A stretch of DNA of 64,000 nt from NCBI GenBank assembly GCA_963762635.1, contig CAVXLQ010000003.1, forward strand, positions 434,001 through 498,000. Direction: 5' to 3'. This document shows, one piece after another, positions 7,257-15,473 of the stretch (position 1 is the stretch's first letter; the number at the start of each line of letters is the position of its first letter). The notes under the pieces were generated by a model. The model was not told where the DNA came from. It saw only the letters and a list, made by a program, of their open reading frames with translations, and ran no database searches. Position numbers and translations under genes: made by a program. The DNA comes from Tenggerimyces sp963762635. Lineage in GTDB: Bacteria > Actinomycetota > Actinomycetes > Propionibacteriales > Actinopolymorphaceae.

Positions 7257-8735
7257 TCACGCCCCCACGTGCTCCCGGCGCGCGTACCGGATCCGCTCCA
7301 GCACTCGTTCCCGTCCCAGGATCTCCAGAGACTCGAAGAGCGGCGGCGACACCCGGCGGCCTGTCACCGCGACGCGGACGGGGGCGAAGGCGAGCTTGGG
7401 CTTCAGCCCCAGCCCGTCGACCAACGAAGTACGGAGCGCCGCCTCGATGGACTCGTGCGTAAACGGCGACAGCCGCTCCAGAGCTGCCTCCGCCGCGTCC
7501 AGCACCGCGCGCGAGTCCTCGGTCAGTACCCGCGAGGCTGCCTCCGGGTCGACCACGAAGAAGTCGTCCCGCACCAGCAGGAACCGCAGCATCTCCACCG
7601 CCTCGGTGAGGTGCCCGATCCGCTCCTGGATCAGCGGCGCGGCCGCGCGGATCACCTCGACCTGCTCCGGCGAAGGTGGCGACGCCACGAGGCGGGCCGT
7701 ACGAAGGAACGGCACGATCCGCGACACGAAGTCGTCCAGCGACAGCGCCCGGATCTTGTCGCCGTTGATCGAGTCGAGCTTCTTCTCGTCCAACCGTGCC
7801 GCCGTCGCCCCGACGCGCTCCAGGGAGAACAACGAGACCAGGTCGGACAGCGTCAGCTCCTCGCGGTCGTCGCCGGGCGACCAGCCCAACAGGGCAAGGT
7901 AGTTCGCGACGGCCTCGGGTAGATAGCCCTGGTCGCGGTACCACGAGATGGACGCCGACCCGTACCGCTTCGAGAGCGCCTTCCCGTCCGAGTTCAGCAC
8001 GTAAGGCTGATGGGTGAACACCGGCAGATCCTCGTCGCGAACGCCCATCGCCCGGTAGATCGCGATCTGCCGCGGCGTCGAGGCGAGCAGGTCGTCACCG
8101 CGGACGACGTGGGTGATCCTCATCAGCACGTCGTCGACCGGCGCCGCGAGGTTGTAGAGCGGGTAGCCGTTCGCCCGCAGGAGCACGAAGTCGGGGACGT
8201 TCGCGTGGTCGAACGTGATGTCCCCGCGCACCGTGTCGTGCACGATCGTCGAGCCCGGCGGCATCCGGAACCGTACGACCGACGTCCGGCCGTCGACCTC
8301 GAACGCCTCGACCTGTTCCTCGGTCAGATCACGGCACCGCCCCGTATACCCGGGCGGCTCGCCCGCCGCGCGCTGCCGTTCGCGCTCGGCGTCGAGCTCC
8401 TCCTGCGTGCAGTAGCAGCGGTAGGCGTTCCCATCGGCGAGGAACCGGTCGACCCACTCGCGGTAGATCGGCAGCCGTTCGCTCTGCAGGTACGGGCCGT
8501 ACGGTCCACCGACGTCCGGGCCCTCGTCCCAGTCGAGGCCCAACCAGCGCAGGCTGTCCATCGCCGACTGGATCGCGTCGTCCGTGACCCGCGCGCGGTC
8601 GGTGTCCTCGATGCGCAGCACGAACTCGCCGTTGTTGTGCTTGGCCCAAGCCCAGGAGTAGAGCGCCGTACGTACGTTGCCGACATGCAGATCGCCCGTC
8701 GGCGAGGGTGCGAACCTCGTACGCACACTACCCAT
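7257..8735 (-). CDS. gltX: Glutamyl-tRNA synthetase
   Basis: A class I aminoacyl-tRNA synthetase of 492 residues that charges tRNA-Glu and, in organisms lacking GlnRS, tRNA-Gln. The HIGH-type motif is PSPTGDLHVGN (10-20), the RIEDTD block follows at 41-46, and the KMSKS-type loop is KALSKR (252-257). Cysteines in YRCYCT (105-110) and GRC (132-134) belong to the zinc-site region. The C-terminal helical anticodon-binding domain is complete. The ATG at 8735 overlaps the end of the upstream FAH-family gene by 8 nt (CATGGGTAG), so the two are probably translated together. The tRNA-Gln gene lies 76 nt downstream on the same strand. Confidence 0.97.
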   Translation of the reverse strand: MGSVRTRFAPSPTGDLHVGNVRTALYSWAWAKHNNGEFVLRIEDTDRARVTDDAIQSAMDSLRWLGLDWDEGPDVGGPYGPYLQSERLPIYREWVDRFLADGNAYRCYCTQEELDAERERQRAAGEPPGYTGRCRDLTEEQVEAFEVDGRTSVVRFRMPPGSTIVHDTVRGDITFDHANVPDFVLLRANGYPLYNLAAPVDDVLMRITHVVRGDDLLASTPRQIAIYRAMGVRDEDLPVFTHQPYVLNSDGKALSKRYGSASISWYRDQGYLPEAVANYLALLGWSPGDDREELTLSDLVSLFSLERVGATAARLDEKKLDSINGDKIRALSLDDFVSRIVPFLRTARLVASPPSPEQVEVIRAAAPLIQERIGHLTEAVEMLRFLLVRDDFFVVDPEAASRVLTEDSRAVLDAAEAALERLSPFTHESIEAALRTSLVDGLGLKPKLAFAPVRVAVTGRRVSPPLFESLEILGRERVLERIRYARREHVGA

Positions 8736-9507
8736 GCGAGATCACTCTGTTGGTGAGCGTGCCGATGCCCTCGACGGTGACGGAGATCTCGTCGCCGACG
8801 TTCATTTCGCCAACGCCAGCAGGGGTTCCGGTGAGGATGACGTCGCCGGGCAGCAGCGTCATCGCCGCGCTGATGTGCGCGATCTGCGTGGGGATGTCGA
8901 AGATCATCAGAGCGGTGCTGCCGTTCTGCCTCTCCTCGCCGTTCTGCGTCGTCAGGATCCGCCGATCGGACGGGTCGAGCTCGGTCTCGATCCACGGTCC
9001 GAGCGGGCAGAACGTGTCGAAGCCCTTCGCCCGCCACCATTGCTTGTCGCTCTGCTGCAGATCGCGCGCGGTGACGTCGTTGGCGATCGTGTAGCCGTAG
9101 ATGACCTCGTCGACGCGGTCCTTCGGAACGTGCCGGCAGATGCGGCCGATCACGACGGCGAGCTCGCCCTCGAAGTGCAGACTCGTCGTCTGCGGCGGGT
9201 AGACGATGCCGTCGCCGGGACCGACCACGCTGGTGTTGGGCTTGAGGAAGACGAGCGGGTCGGTGGGCACCTCGTTGCCGAGCTCGGCGGCGTGCGCGGC
9301 GTAGTTGCGGCCGATCGCGACGACCTTGCTGCGCGGGATGACGGGAGCGACGAGACGGACGTCCTTGAGCGGCACGCGTTCGCCGGTGGGCTGGATCGCC
9401 TGGTAGAGGGGATCGCCCTCGAGAACGGCGACGACCTCCGCGCCTTCGTCGCCCTCGACAACGCCGTACTTCGGGTCGTCACCAGTCGTGAACCGTGCGA
9501 TACGCAA
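8728..9507 (-). CDS. Fumarylacetoacetate hydrolase family protein
   Basis: A 259-residue metal-dependent hydrolase or isomerase of the FAH superfamily, the group that includes 2-hydroxyhepta-2,4-diene-1,7-dioate isomerase and acylpyruvases. Family motifs are VAIGRNYAAHAAELGN, LFLKPNTS-like VFLKPNTSVVGPGD, the metal ligands in HFEGELAVVIGR, and GDVILTGTPAGVG near the end. It starts at TTG (9507), 7 nt after GGAG. It overlaps gltX, a pairing seen in many actinobacteria. The substrate cannot be read from sequence; a C-C bond cleaving or tautomerase role is expected. Confidence 0.9.
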   Translation of the reverse strand: MRIARFTTGDDPKYGVVEGDEGAEVVAVLEGDPLYQAIQPTGERVPLKDVRLVAPVIPRSKVVAIGRNYAAHAAELGNEVPTDPLVFLKPNTSVVGPGDGIVYPPQTTSLHFEGELAVVIGRICRHVPKDRVDEVIYGYTIANDVTARDLQQSDKQWWRAKGFDTFCPLGPWIETELDPSDRRILTTQNGEERQNGSTALMIFDIPTQIAHISAAMTLLPGDVILTGTPAGVGEMNVGDEISVTVEGIGTLTNRVISHG

Positions 9508-9582
9508 GGGATTCTCCGTCTCAGTTCGCCAGCCTCGGCCGCGCCCTGCAGCCTACCCGGGGCCGCGGTTACCGTTGGATCC

Positions 9583-10449
9583 GTGGAACGCCCCACCCTC
9601 ACCCGCCCCACCTGGCTCGCCCACCGCGCCGCCCACGAGGCGCGGATCGACGGCCTGGTGGCGCCGCATCTCGCGCGGCGGCGGACGGGTTCGCGGCATC
9701 CGGTGGAGGACTTCCTGTTCACGTACTACTCGCATCGCCCGGCCCAGCTACGGCGGTGGCATCCGGGGTACGGGGTCGTGCTGGCGGATGCGCCGGAGTA
9801 CGCGTCGGTGCGGGGATACCGGCCGGTCGCCGGCGGTCTGTCCTTGGCGCCGTCGGAGCTCGCCGCGCGGCGCGAGTCGCTGACGTTCGTTCGGTCTGTG
9901 CTCGCGGGGACGTTGTCGCGGCCGGCCCAGTTCGGGTGCTTGGGTCTGCACGAGTGGGCGATGGTCTACCGGCAGTCTTCGTCGGACGTACGGCACGAGG
10001 CGTACCCGCTGCGGCTGGGCTCGTCGGGGACGGACGCCGTGGTGGAGTCGCATCGGGTGCGGTGCTCGCACTTCGACGCGTACCGCTTCTTCACCGAGCC
10101 CGCGCGGCCGTTGAACGCGCTCTCGCCGTCGCGGGCGTCCCAGCCCGTGCTGGAGCAGGGTGGGTGCCTGCACGCGAACATGGATCTGTACAAGTGGGCC
10201 TACAAGCTGACGCCGCTCGTGCCGTCGGAGCTGGTGGCGGACTGCTTCGAGCTGGCCCGCGAGATCCGCACGCTGGACATGCGCGCGTCCCCATACGACC
10301 TGTCGGCGTTGGGGTACGAGCCGGTGCGGATCGAGACGCCGGAGGGAAAGGCGGAGTACGCCTCCGCCCAGCGCACCTTCGCCGACCACGCCGAACCCCT
10401 GCGCCGCCGCCTGCTGGAGCACGTGGAGGCCTTGGCCGATGCCGACTGA
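9583..10449 (+). CDS. Conserved actinobacterial protein (often labelled 3-methyladenine DNA glycosylase)
   Basis: A 288-residue cytosolic protein. The stretches AHEARIDGLVAPHLARR, VEDFLFTYYSHRPAQLRRWHPG and GGCLHANMDLYKWAYKL are characteristic of a conserved actinobacterial family that databases commonly label 3-methyladenine DNA glycosylase. I see no HhH-GPD or AlkA/Tag signature, so that name should be treated as unproven. The GTG at 9583 gives VERPTLTRPTWLAHR, the usual family start. It is divergent from the FAH gene and overlaps the next gene by 11 nt, so the two form an operon. Confidence 0.75.
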   Translation: MERPTLTRPTWLAHRAAHEARIDGLVAPHLARRRTGSRHPVEDFLFTYYSHRPAQLRRWHPGYGVVLADAPEYASVRGYRPVAGGLSLAPSELAARRESLTFVRSVLAGTLSRPAQFGCLGLHEWAMVYRQSSSDVRHEAYPLRLGSSGTDAVVESHRVRCSHFDAYRFFTEPARPLNALSPSRASQPVLEQGGCLHANMDLYKWAYKLTPLVPSELVADCFELAREIRTLDMRASPYDLSALGYEPVRIETPEGKAEYASAQRTFADHAEPLRRRLLEHVEALADAD

Positions 10450-10972
10450 GTACGAAGCGAAGGTCCTCGACATCGACCCCGCCGCCACGGCCGCGCGCAT
10501 CGTCGCGGCCGGTGGCCACCAGGTGGCGGAGCCGGCCCTGCAGCGACGCATCGTCTACGACCTGGAGGCGGGGGACACGAGCCGGTGGATCCGCCTCCGC
10601 GACAACGGTCGCGAGGTCACGCTCGCGGTGAAGCAGATCGCCCACGACGGCATCGACGGAACCGACGAGGTCGAGGTGACGGTGTCCAGCTTCGACGCGA
10701 CGAACGAGCTGCTCGGCCGGCTGGGCCACACCCCGAAGTCGTACCAGGAGAACCGGCGCACCAGCTTCCTCCTCGACGGGGTCCAGCTGGAGATCGACGA
10801 GTGGCCGCTGATCCCGCCGTACCTCGAGATCGAGGCCTCCTCGGCAGCCGAGGTCCTGCGCGTGGCGGTGGCGCTCGGCTACGACGAGAGCCAGCTGACG
10901 AGCGAGAACACGACGAAGATCTACCGCCGCTACGGGATCGAGCTCGCCGACCACCCCGAGCTCAGGCTCTAG
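10439..10972 (+). CDS. CYTH domain (class IV adenylate cyclase-like) protein
   Basis: A 177-residue CYTH-fold protein. The defining ExExK motif is EYEAK at residues 4-8, and the alternating acidic and basic strand residues of the triphosphate tunnel follow: RWIRLRDNG, LAVKQ, EVEVTV, RTSFLLDGVQLEIDEW, YLEIEA. CYTH proteins bind triphosphates and include adenylate cyclases, thiamine triphosphatases and tripolyphosphatases; the closest named group by length and pattern is CyaB-like class IV cyclase, but activity is not certain. Its ATG lies inside the end of the preceding gene. Its stop shares CTAG with the convergent gene. Confidence 0.85.
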   Translation: MPTEYEAKVLDIDPAATAARIVAAGGHQVAEPALQRRIVYDLEAGDTSRWIRLRDNGREVTLAVKQIAHDGIDGTDEVEVTVSSFDATNELLGRLGHTPKSYQENRRTSFLLDGVQLEIDEWPLIPPYLEIEASSAAEVLRVAVALGYDESQLTSENTTKIYRRYGIELADHPELRL

Positions 10973-11886
10973 CCGCGGAGGGCTTCGAAGGCTGAGCGGG
11001 CGGCGGTGCCGATGGCGAGGTCGATGTCGGCGGCCATCGAGGCTCGCCGGGTGGAGCGGGTCAGTGCCGCGATGGCTATCCGGTCGCCGGAGTCGGCTTC
11101 CACCACGCCGATCTCGTGGCGCAGATGCAGGAACGTTCCCGTCTTGCCGCTCACCCGCACGGTGTCCGTACGCAGGTCGCTCGACAGCCGCTGGGTGAAC
11201 ACCTGCAGAGACATCAGGCGTCGCAGCTCCGCACAGGCGGCCGGCTCGGCGATCTCGTCCAGCCACACCTTCTGCAGCAGGTCGACCAGCGCCGAAGCGG
11301 TGCCGACGTTGCCGTGGGCGGGGTCGAGCGTCTCGATCGTGTGGTTGCCGGACTCGTCGTCGCGAATCGCCAGCTCCAGCGCGAGCCCGAAGTCCTCACC
11401 GGCGACGCCCACCGCGCACTCGTACATCCGCTGCAGGCGATGGCGGATCCGTACGCCGGGACAGTCCCACGCGGCGAGGCTCCGGCCCAGCTCGTCGAGG
11501 CCAACCAGGTCGAGCAGCGCGTCGCCGGCGGCGTTGTCGCTGATGCTCAGCATCAGGAAGACGAGGTCGCCGACCGCCACCGTGACCGGGTAGCGGAAGG
11601 CGGAGATCCCGGTCGGGCCGATGCTGGCGCCCGGCTCGATCGTCAGCTGCCGTGCGGGATCGATCGCACCCGCGGCCACGCGTTCGAGAACGGCCAACGC
11701 CACCGGGAACTTGGCGACCGACGCGAGCGGTACGGGCGTCTCGACGTCGAAGCCGAGCTGCTCGCCGGTGTCGAGGTTGCGGGCGAGGAAGTGCCCGCGC
11801 GCGCCGACCCGTTCCCAGTCCGACGCGATCGCCTCGGCCACCGCCAGCAGGTCAGCGCTGCTGGCGACGTACGCCGGTGCGCTCAT
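10969..11886 (-). CDS. Serine beta-lactamase-fold protein coupled to a LysR regulator (BlaB-like)
   Basis: A 305-residue protein with the three active-site motifs of class A beta-lactamases and DD-peptidases: SVAK at 56-59, SDN at 116-118 and KTG at 248-250. It has no signal peptide, so it is probably cytoplasmic, which argues against a drug-destroying role. The ATG at 11886 overlaps the TGA of the LysR gene (ATGA), so the two are translationally coupled. The gene pair faces away from a class A beta-lactamase gene. In Streptomyces cacaoi the same order occurs: blaA (LysR) and blaB (serine-hydrolase-like) divergent from blaL, with both needed for induction. By analogy this protein may sense beta-lactams or cell-wall fragments. 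Confidence 0.82.
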   Translation of the reverse strand: MSAPAYVASSADLLAVAEAIASDWERVGARGHFLARNLDTGEQLGFDVETPVPLASVAKFPVALAVLERVAAGAIDPARQLTIEPGASIGPTGISAFRYPVTVAVGDLVFLMLSISDNAAGDALLDLVGLDELGRSLAAWDCPGVRIRHRLQRMYECAVGVAGEDFGLALELAIRDDESGNHTIETLDPAHGNVGTASALVDLLQKVWLDEIAEPAACAELRRLMSLQVFTQRLSSDLRTDTVRVSGKTGTFLHLRHEIGVVEADSGDRIAIAALTRSTRRASMAADIDLAIGTAARSAFEALRG

Positions 11887-12806
11887 CCGCGGGCCGCCAA
11901 CCGCGCGCGGGCGTCGTCGGCACGTCCATCCACCCGTGGAGCCACCGCGGTGACAGCGCCGAGCGCGGCCGCGAGCAACGCGGCCAGCCAGTCGGGCGGC
12001 GCGCCGCCGAGCTCGTACCCGCGGTGCAACGACGGATCCGCCAACGGCGCCCAAGCGACGTCATGGCGGCGCGCGAACCGTTCGGTGCACAGCAGCCGCC
12101 CGTTCCCCGCGAGGGTCTCGGCCAGCGCCGTCGCGGTCGACGCCGCCGAGCGGAGCTGCGACTCGGGCAGCCCTGCCCGCGCCGCGGCCCGTCGCAACCG
12201 GTCGGCGGCGAACGGGACGTCGTCCTCGGCCGACGACAGGATCGCCGGCCCCACCTCGGCAACGGCGCCGCGCCGCGGCCGCAGATCCTCCAGATGAACG
12301 AGACGCCCCACCCCACCCGCCAGCCCGAGCGGCACCCGCATCGCTGCCGTCTCCGGCGGAACCCGCAGTACGGCGAACGCGAGCGACCCATCCTCCAAGC
12401 CCGCGACGCGTTCGTCGGCAGGTAGCTCGTGCACGCTCACCGCCAGCCCATGGCTCGCCCCGGCGCGGAGCACTCGAGCGAGCGCGACCGGGTCGCAGTC
12501 GGGCGGTACGCCGATCGCGCGGACCGCGGTCTCGCGTGCCGAGCGCGCCACCTCGTGCAGGTGCTCGGCCCGGTTCAGGACGTCCTTCGCGTGCGGGAGC
12601 AGGAGCTCGCCGAGGGAGGTCGCCTCGATCTGGCGCCGCGACCGGTCGAACAGGTCGCCGCCGAGGTGCCCCTCGAGCGTCTTGATCCGCCGGCTCAGCA
12701 GCGGCTGGGCGATGCCGAGCAGCTCGGCCGCGCGGGAGAAGCTGCGCTCCTCGCAGACGGCGACGTACGCCTCGAGGTGCGCGAGCAGGTCCACACCTCC
12801 ACTCAT
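11883..12806 (-). CDS. LysR family regulator, AmpR/BlaA-like
   Basis: A 307-residue LysR-type regulator. Residues 5-65 hold the winged helix-turn-helix (LEAYVAVCEERSFSRAAELLGIAQPLLSRRI is the diagnostic stretch, here split by its two helices), followed by a linker helix and a divergent effector-binding domain. I chose the ATG at 12806 because LysR proteins start about 10 residues before the first helix; an upstream in-frame extension to 12944 would run across the beta-lactamase start and is unlikely. It is divergent from the class A beta-lactamase gene and coupled by ATGA to the BlaB-like gene, the layout of an inducible bla locus. Confidence 0.88.
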   Translation of the reverse strand: MSGGVDLLAHLEAYVAVCEERSFSRAAELLGIAQPLLSRRIKTLEGHLGGDLFDRSRRQIEATSLGELLLPHAKDVLNRAEHLHEVARSARETAVRAIGVPPDCDPVALARVLRAGASHGLAVSVHELPADERVAGLEDGSLAFAVLRVPPETAAMRVPLGLAGGVGRLVHLEDLRPRRGAVAEVGPAILSSAEDDVPFAADRLRRAAARAGLPESQLRSAASTATALAETLAGNGRLLCTERFARRHDVAWAPLADPSLHRGYELGGAPPDWLAALLAAALGAVTAVAPRVDGRADDARARLAARG

Positions 12807-12820
12807 ACCAGAAAGGCATG

Positions 12821-12854
12821 GATCCTGAAAAATTGTCTCTTGGACATAAGGATC
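12821..12854. promoter_or_regulatory. Dyad in the lysR-bla divergent region, candidate LysR site
   Basis: Between the two start codons GATCCT (12821-12826) and AGGATC (12849-12854) form a perfect inverted repeat, and inside it TGTC (12834-12837) faces GACA (12843-12846). The region is AT-rich compared with its surroundings. LysR proteins at divergent promoters bind interrupted dyads of this kind. The match to a specific regulator is inferred. Confidence 0.45.
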
Positions 12855-12876
12855 ACCGGCTGCTTGCCTGGCGATC

Positions 12877-13749
12877 ATGTCTCTGACCCGTCGTTCCCTC
12901 ATCGCCGCCGGCCTCGCCGTACCCGTCTTCCTTCCGTCAGCCAAGGCTGACGGGCAGGACCTCGACCCGCGGTTCCGCGAGCTGGAGCAGCGCTACCAGG
13001 CCACGCTCGGCGTCTACGCTGTCAACACCCGCACCGGCAAGACCGTCACCTACCAGCACGACAAGCGGATCGCGTTCTGCTCGACGTTCAAGGGCTTCGC
13101 CGCCGCCGCCGTCCTCCGCGACCACGACTGCCGCGCGCCGCTCGACAAGCGGGTCTTCTACCCCGCCGCCGACGTGATGAAGAACGCGCCGATCACCGCG
13201 CAGCACATCGACACCGGCATGACGATCGCCGAGCTCATCGCCGCGGCGCTGCAGTACAGCGACGGTACGGCCGGCAACCTGCTGCTCCGCGAGATCAGGG
13301 GGCCGAAGGGCCTGACCGCGTTCCTGCGTTCGATCGGCGACACGACCACGCGCTCGGACCGGTGGGAGCCCGACCTGTGGACCGCGGTGCCGGGCGACGC
13401 GCGCGACACGACGACGCCGGAGGCGCTGGGCCGTACCTACGGGCGCCTCATGGTCGGCCGGGCGCTCCGCCCCCGCGACCGCGAGCGGCTGGTGACCTGG
13501 ATGAAGGGGAACACGACCAGCGCGAAGCGGTTCCGGGCCGGGCTGCCGGCCGCGTGGACGCTCGCCGACAAGACCGGAACCGGGGACTACGGCGTCGCCA
13601 ACGACGTGGGCGTCACCTGGACCACGAAGGGGACGCCGCTGCTGCTTTCAGTGATGACGACGAAGACGGAGAAGGACGCCCCGGTCGAGAACGCTCTGGT
13701 CGCCGACGCCGCGACCGTCCTCGCTGCCGCGCTCGCGCCGGGTGAGTAG
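12877..13749 (+). CDS. bla: Class A beta-lactamase, Tat-exported
   Basis: A 290-residue serine beta-lactamase. The N-terminus TRRSLIAAGLAVPVFLPSAKA is a twin-arginine signal. Active-site motifs are STFK (69-72; nucleophile Ser69), SDG (128-130) where most class A enzymes have SDN, Glu164 in RWEPDLW for the omega-loop Glu166, and KTG (232-234). SDG is known from the mycobacterial enzyme BlaC, which this protein resembles (YSDGTAGNLLLR). The position equal to Asn170 is tryptophan, which is unusual. It is divergent from the LysR/BlaB-like pair, so expression is probably inducible. The enzyme would hydrolyse penicillins outside the membrane. Confidence 0.95.
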   Translation: MSLTRRSLIAAGLAVPVFLPSAKADGQDLDPRFRELEQRYQATLGVYAVNTRTGKTVTYQHDKRIAFCSTFKGFAAAAVLRDHDCRAPLDKRVFYPAADVMKNAPITAQHIDTGMTIAELIAAALQYSDGTAGNLLLREIRGPKGLTAFLRSIGDTTTRSDRWEPDLWTAVPGDARDTTTPEALGRTYGRLMVGRALRPRDRERLVTWMKGNTTSAKRFRAGLPAAWTLADKTGTGDYGVANDVGVTWTTKGTPLLLSVMTTKTEKDAPVENALVADAATVLAAALAPGE

Positions 13750-13810
13750 GTCGTCAACGACCGATTGACAGCCCGCACCAAACTGGTGCCGGTCAGGAGC
13801 AGGACCGTGG

Positions 13811-14040
13811 GGTTCCGAAGGCTCGGCCCCCGGGGGAAACGCGAAGGACCAGTGGGGAAGGAGCTCTGCTCCGACCACACTGGTCCTAGGTTCCCTCAGC
13901 CCCCGGGGGAATCGCGAAGGACCAGTGGGGAAGGAGCTCTGCTCCGACCACACTGGTCCTAGGTTCCCTCAGCCCCCGGGGGAATCGCGAAGGACCAGTG
14001 GGGAAGGAGCTTTGCTCCGACCACACTGGTCCTAGGTTCC
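13811..14040. repeat. Tandem 73-bp repeats abutting tRNA-Glu
   Basis: A 73-bp unit starts at 13846, 13919 and 13992; the last copy is cut to 49 bp by the tRNA gene, and a diverged partial unit precedes the first (from 13811). Copies are identical except for one base in the third and a few in the partial unit. Each holds a compound hairpin: GGACCAGTG pairs with CACTGGTCC, enclosing GGAGC/GCTCC, and then the palindrome CCCCCGGGGG. The period is not a multiple of three and no frame is maintained, so it is non-coding. It lies downstream of tRNA-Glu in the direction of its transcription, where hairpins could act as terminators or 3'-end elements. Confidence 0.9.
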
Positions 14041-14041
14041 G

Positions 14042-14114
14042 TAGCCCCGACCGGATTCGAACCGGCGCTACCGCCTTGAGAGGGCGGCGTGCTAGGCCGC
14101 TACACAACGGGGCC
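14042..14114 (-). tRNA. tRNA-Glu (CTC)
   Basis: The cloverleaf has acceptor GGCCCCG/CGGGGCT, anticodon stem CCGCC/GGCGG with loop CTCTCAA (anticodon CTC) and T arm GCCGG-TTCGAAT-CCGGT. The discriminator is A and CCA is not encoded. The gene lies about 5.3 kb from gltX, its synthetase. Its 3' flank is the 73-bp repeat array. Confidence 0.93.
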
Positions 14115-14313
14115 GTGCGAATGAACCTGGAGAACTGTAGCAAGAGCACCCCAGGCGGAGCCAACTGGGTATCGGCCCGTGATCCAGGTCACGGCGCTGG
14201 CGCCGCTCTGGCGCGAGCGGGCGAGGGGCTGCCACAACCGGCCCGGACGCTTGCCAAACCTAGTGGTCTCCCGGAGGATGCGGGGAAATCGTTTTCTGGG
14301 AACGGAGCAACCG

Positions 14314-15423
14314 ATGTCCTCGAACATCTCGCGACGACTTCTCCTCGGGGGCGCTGCTGGTGCGATCGGCACCGGGATCGCCGGGGGCGCCTGGACCCCG
14401 GCCGCCGCAGCGAGCAGGCCTCCGCTGGAGTATCCGCCGGTCTGGGCGGACGGGATCAAGATCACCAAGGTCAAGAATCTCACTGGACCGGACATCACGG
14501 GGAAGTTCGGACTCGACTGGGTCGACCTCGGCGCGGTGACGCGCACGCCGGACGGGCGGTCGTTGTATGTCTTCGGCGACAGCTTCAGCGGCGAGAACTG
14601 GGGTGACAACTGGCGTTCGCCGACCGCGCTGTGGTCGAAGACGCGTAACCACCTCGAGCGCGGGGTGACGTTCTCCGGCTCGGTGGGCGGCGTGCCGGCG
14701 AAGCAGCTGATCCCGTACGAGCACGGCGAGGAGATCTCCACGATCATCCCGTCGGATGTGATCACGATCGGCAACAAGATCTACCTGCACGCCGTGGTCA
14801 ACCAGGGCTTCGGCAACGTGATCTGGAGCGGCATCTGGGTCTCGTCCGACAACGGCGCGACCTGGAAGGACTCCGGTGCGCGGTTCGACGGGCACGCGCA
14901 CAACAAGATGCTGAACCTGTGCACGTGGGAGTACGACAACGGCTGGGTGTACGTCTACACGGCCGAGTTCCTGCGCGAGAGCCCGATGATCCTGCACCGC
15001 GTCCGGCCGTGGCACCTCACCGATCCCGACAAGTGGGAGCCGTGGGGTCGCGTGGGTAACAAATGGAAGTGGGGCGCCGGGCCGGACACGGTGATCGACG
15101 ACATCATCGGCGAGATGTCGCTGCGGAAGCTCGGCAAGCGCTGGGTGTTCACGTGGTTCGACGGGCCGAACTACCGGATCAGCGCGATGGTGCTGGATCA
15201 CCCGACCCAGGACCTGCGCAAGACCGAGCGCGTCACCCTGCTGCACGGGTCGGGCTGGGACAACCAGGACACCAACCACGTGGCGCAGCTGTACGGCAGC
15301 TACGTGATCCCCGGGTCGACGATGAACGACCTGCACCTCACCGTCAGCCAGTGGAACACGAACGACAACAGCATCTACCGCGTCATGCAGTACCGCTTCG
15401 AACACCTCGGCCACCGCCTCTAG
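14314..15423 (+). CDS. DUF4185 domain protein, Tat-exported
   Basis: A 369-residue secreted protein. The start ATG at 14314 follows GGAG by 7 nt and opens a twin-arginine signal (NISRRLLLGGAAGAIGTGIAGG). The mature part has the DUF4185 pattern: LGAVTRTPDGRSLYVFGDSF, then VSSDNGATWKDSG, and CTWEYDNGWVYVYTAEF. The fold is probably a five-bladed propeller related to glycosidases (a GH43-like clan), and many members sit among polysaccharide-degrading genes, but no activity is proven. The gene stands alone between tRNA-Glu and a terminator. Confidence 0.85.
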   Translation: MSSNISRRLLLGGAAGAIGTGIAGGAWTPAAAASRPPLEYPPVWADGIKITKVKNLTGPDITGKFGLDWVDLGAVTRTPDGRSLYVFGDSFSGENWGDNWRSPTALWSKTRNHLERGVTFSGSVGGVPAKQLIPYEHGEEISTIIPSDVITIGNKIYLHAVVNQGFGNVIWSGIWVSSDNGATWKDSGARFDGHAHNKMLNLCTWEYDNGWVYVYTAEFLRESPMILHRVRPWHLTDPDKWEPWGRVGNKWKWGAGPDTVIDDIIGEMSLRKLGKRWVFTWFDGPNYRISAMVLDHPTQDLRKTERVTLLHGSGWDNQDTNHVAQLYGSYVIPGSTMNDLHLTVSQWNTNDNSIYRVMQYRFEHLGHRL

Positions 15424-15442
15424 GGCACAGCCGCAGCACGAT

Positions 15443-15472
15443 CAGGGCGCATGCCGCGGGGCATGCGCCCTG
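15443..15472. terminator. Hairpin terminator
   Basis: CAGGGCGCATGCC pairs perfectly with GGCATGCGCCCTG around a GCGG loop, between the end of the DUF4185 gene and the convergent GNAT gene. The stem is the same 13-base sequence as the tRNA-Gln terminator at 7065-7096. Confidence 0.8.
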
Positions 15473-15473
15473 T

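Noticed and set aside
13811..14040. The 73-bp repeats as a CRISPR array
   Set aside because: Units are contiguous without unique spacers and longer than CRISPR repeats, and no cas gene is nearby.
13587..14164. Peptides encoded by the 73-bp repeats (for example VVGAELLPHWSFA)
   Set aside because: The period is not divisible by three, so the frame shifts in every unit; no ribosome site precedes them and part lies in tRNA-Glu.
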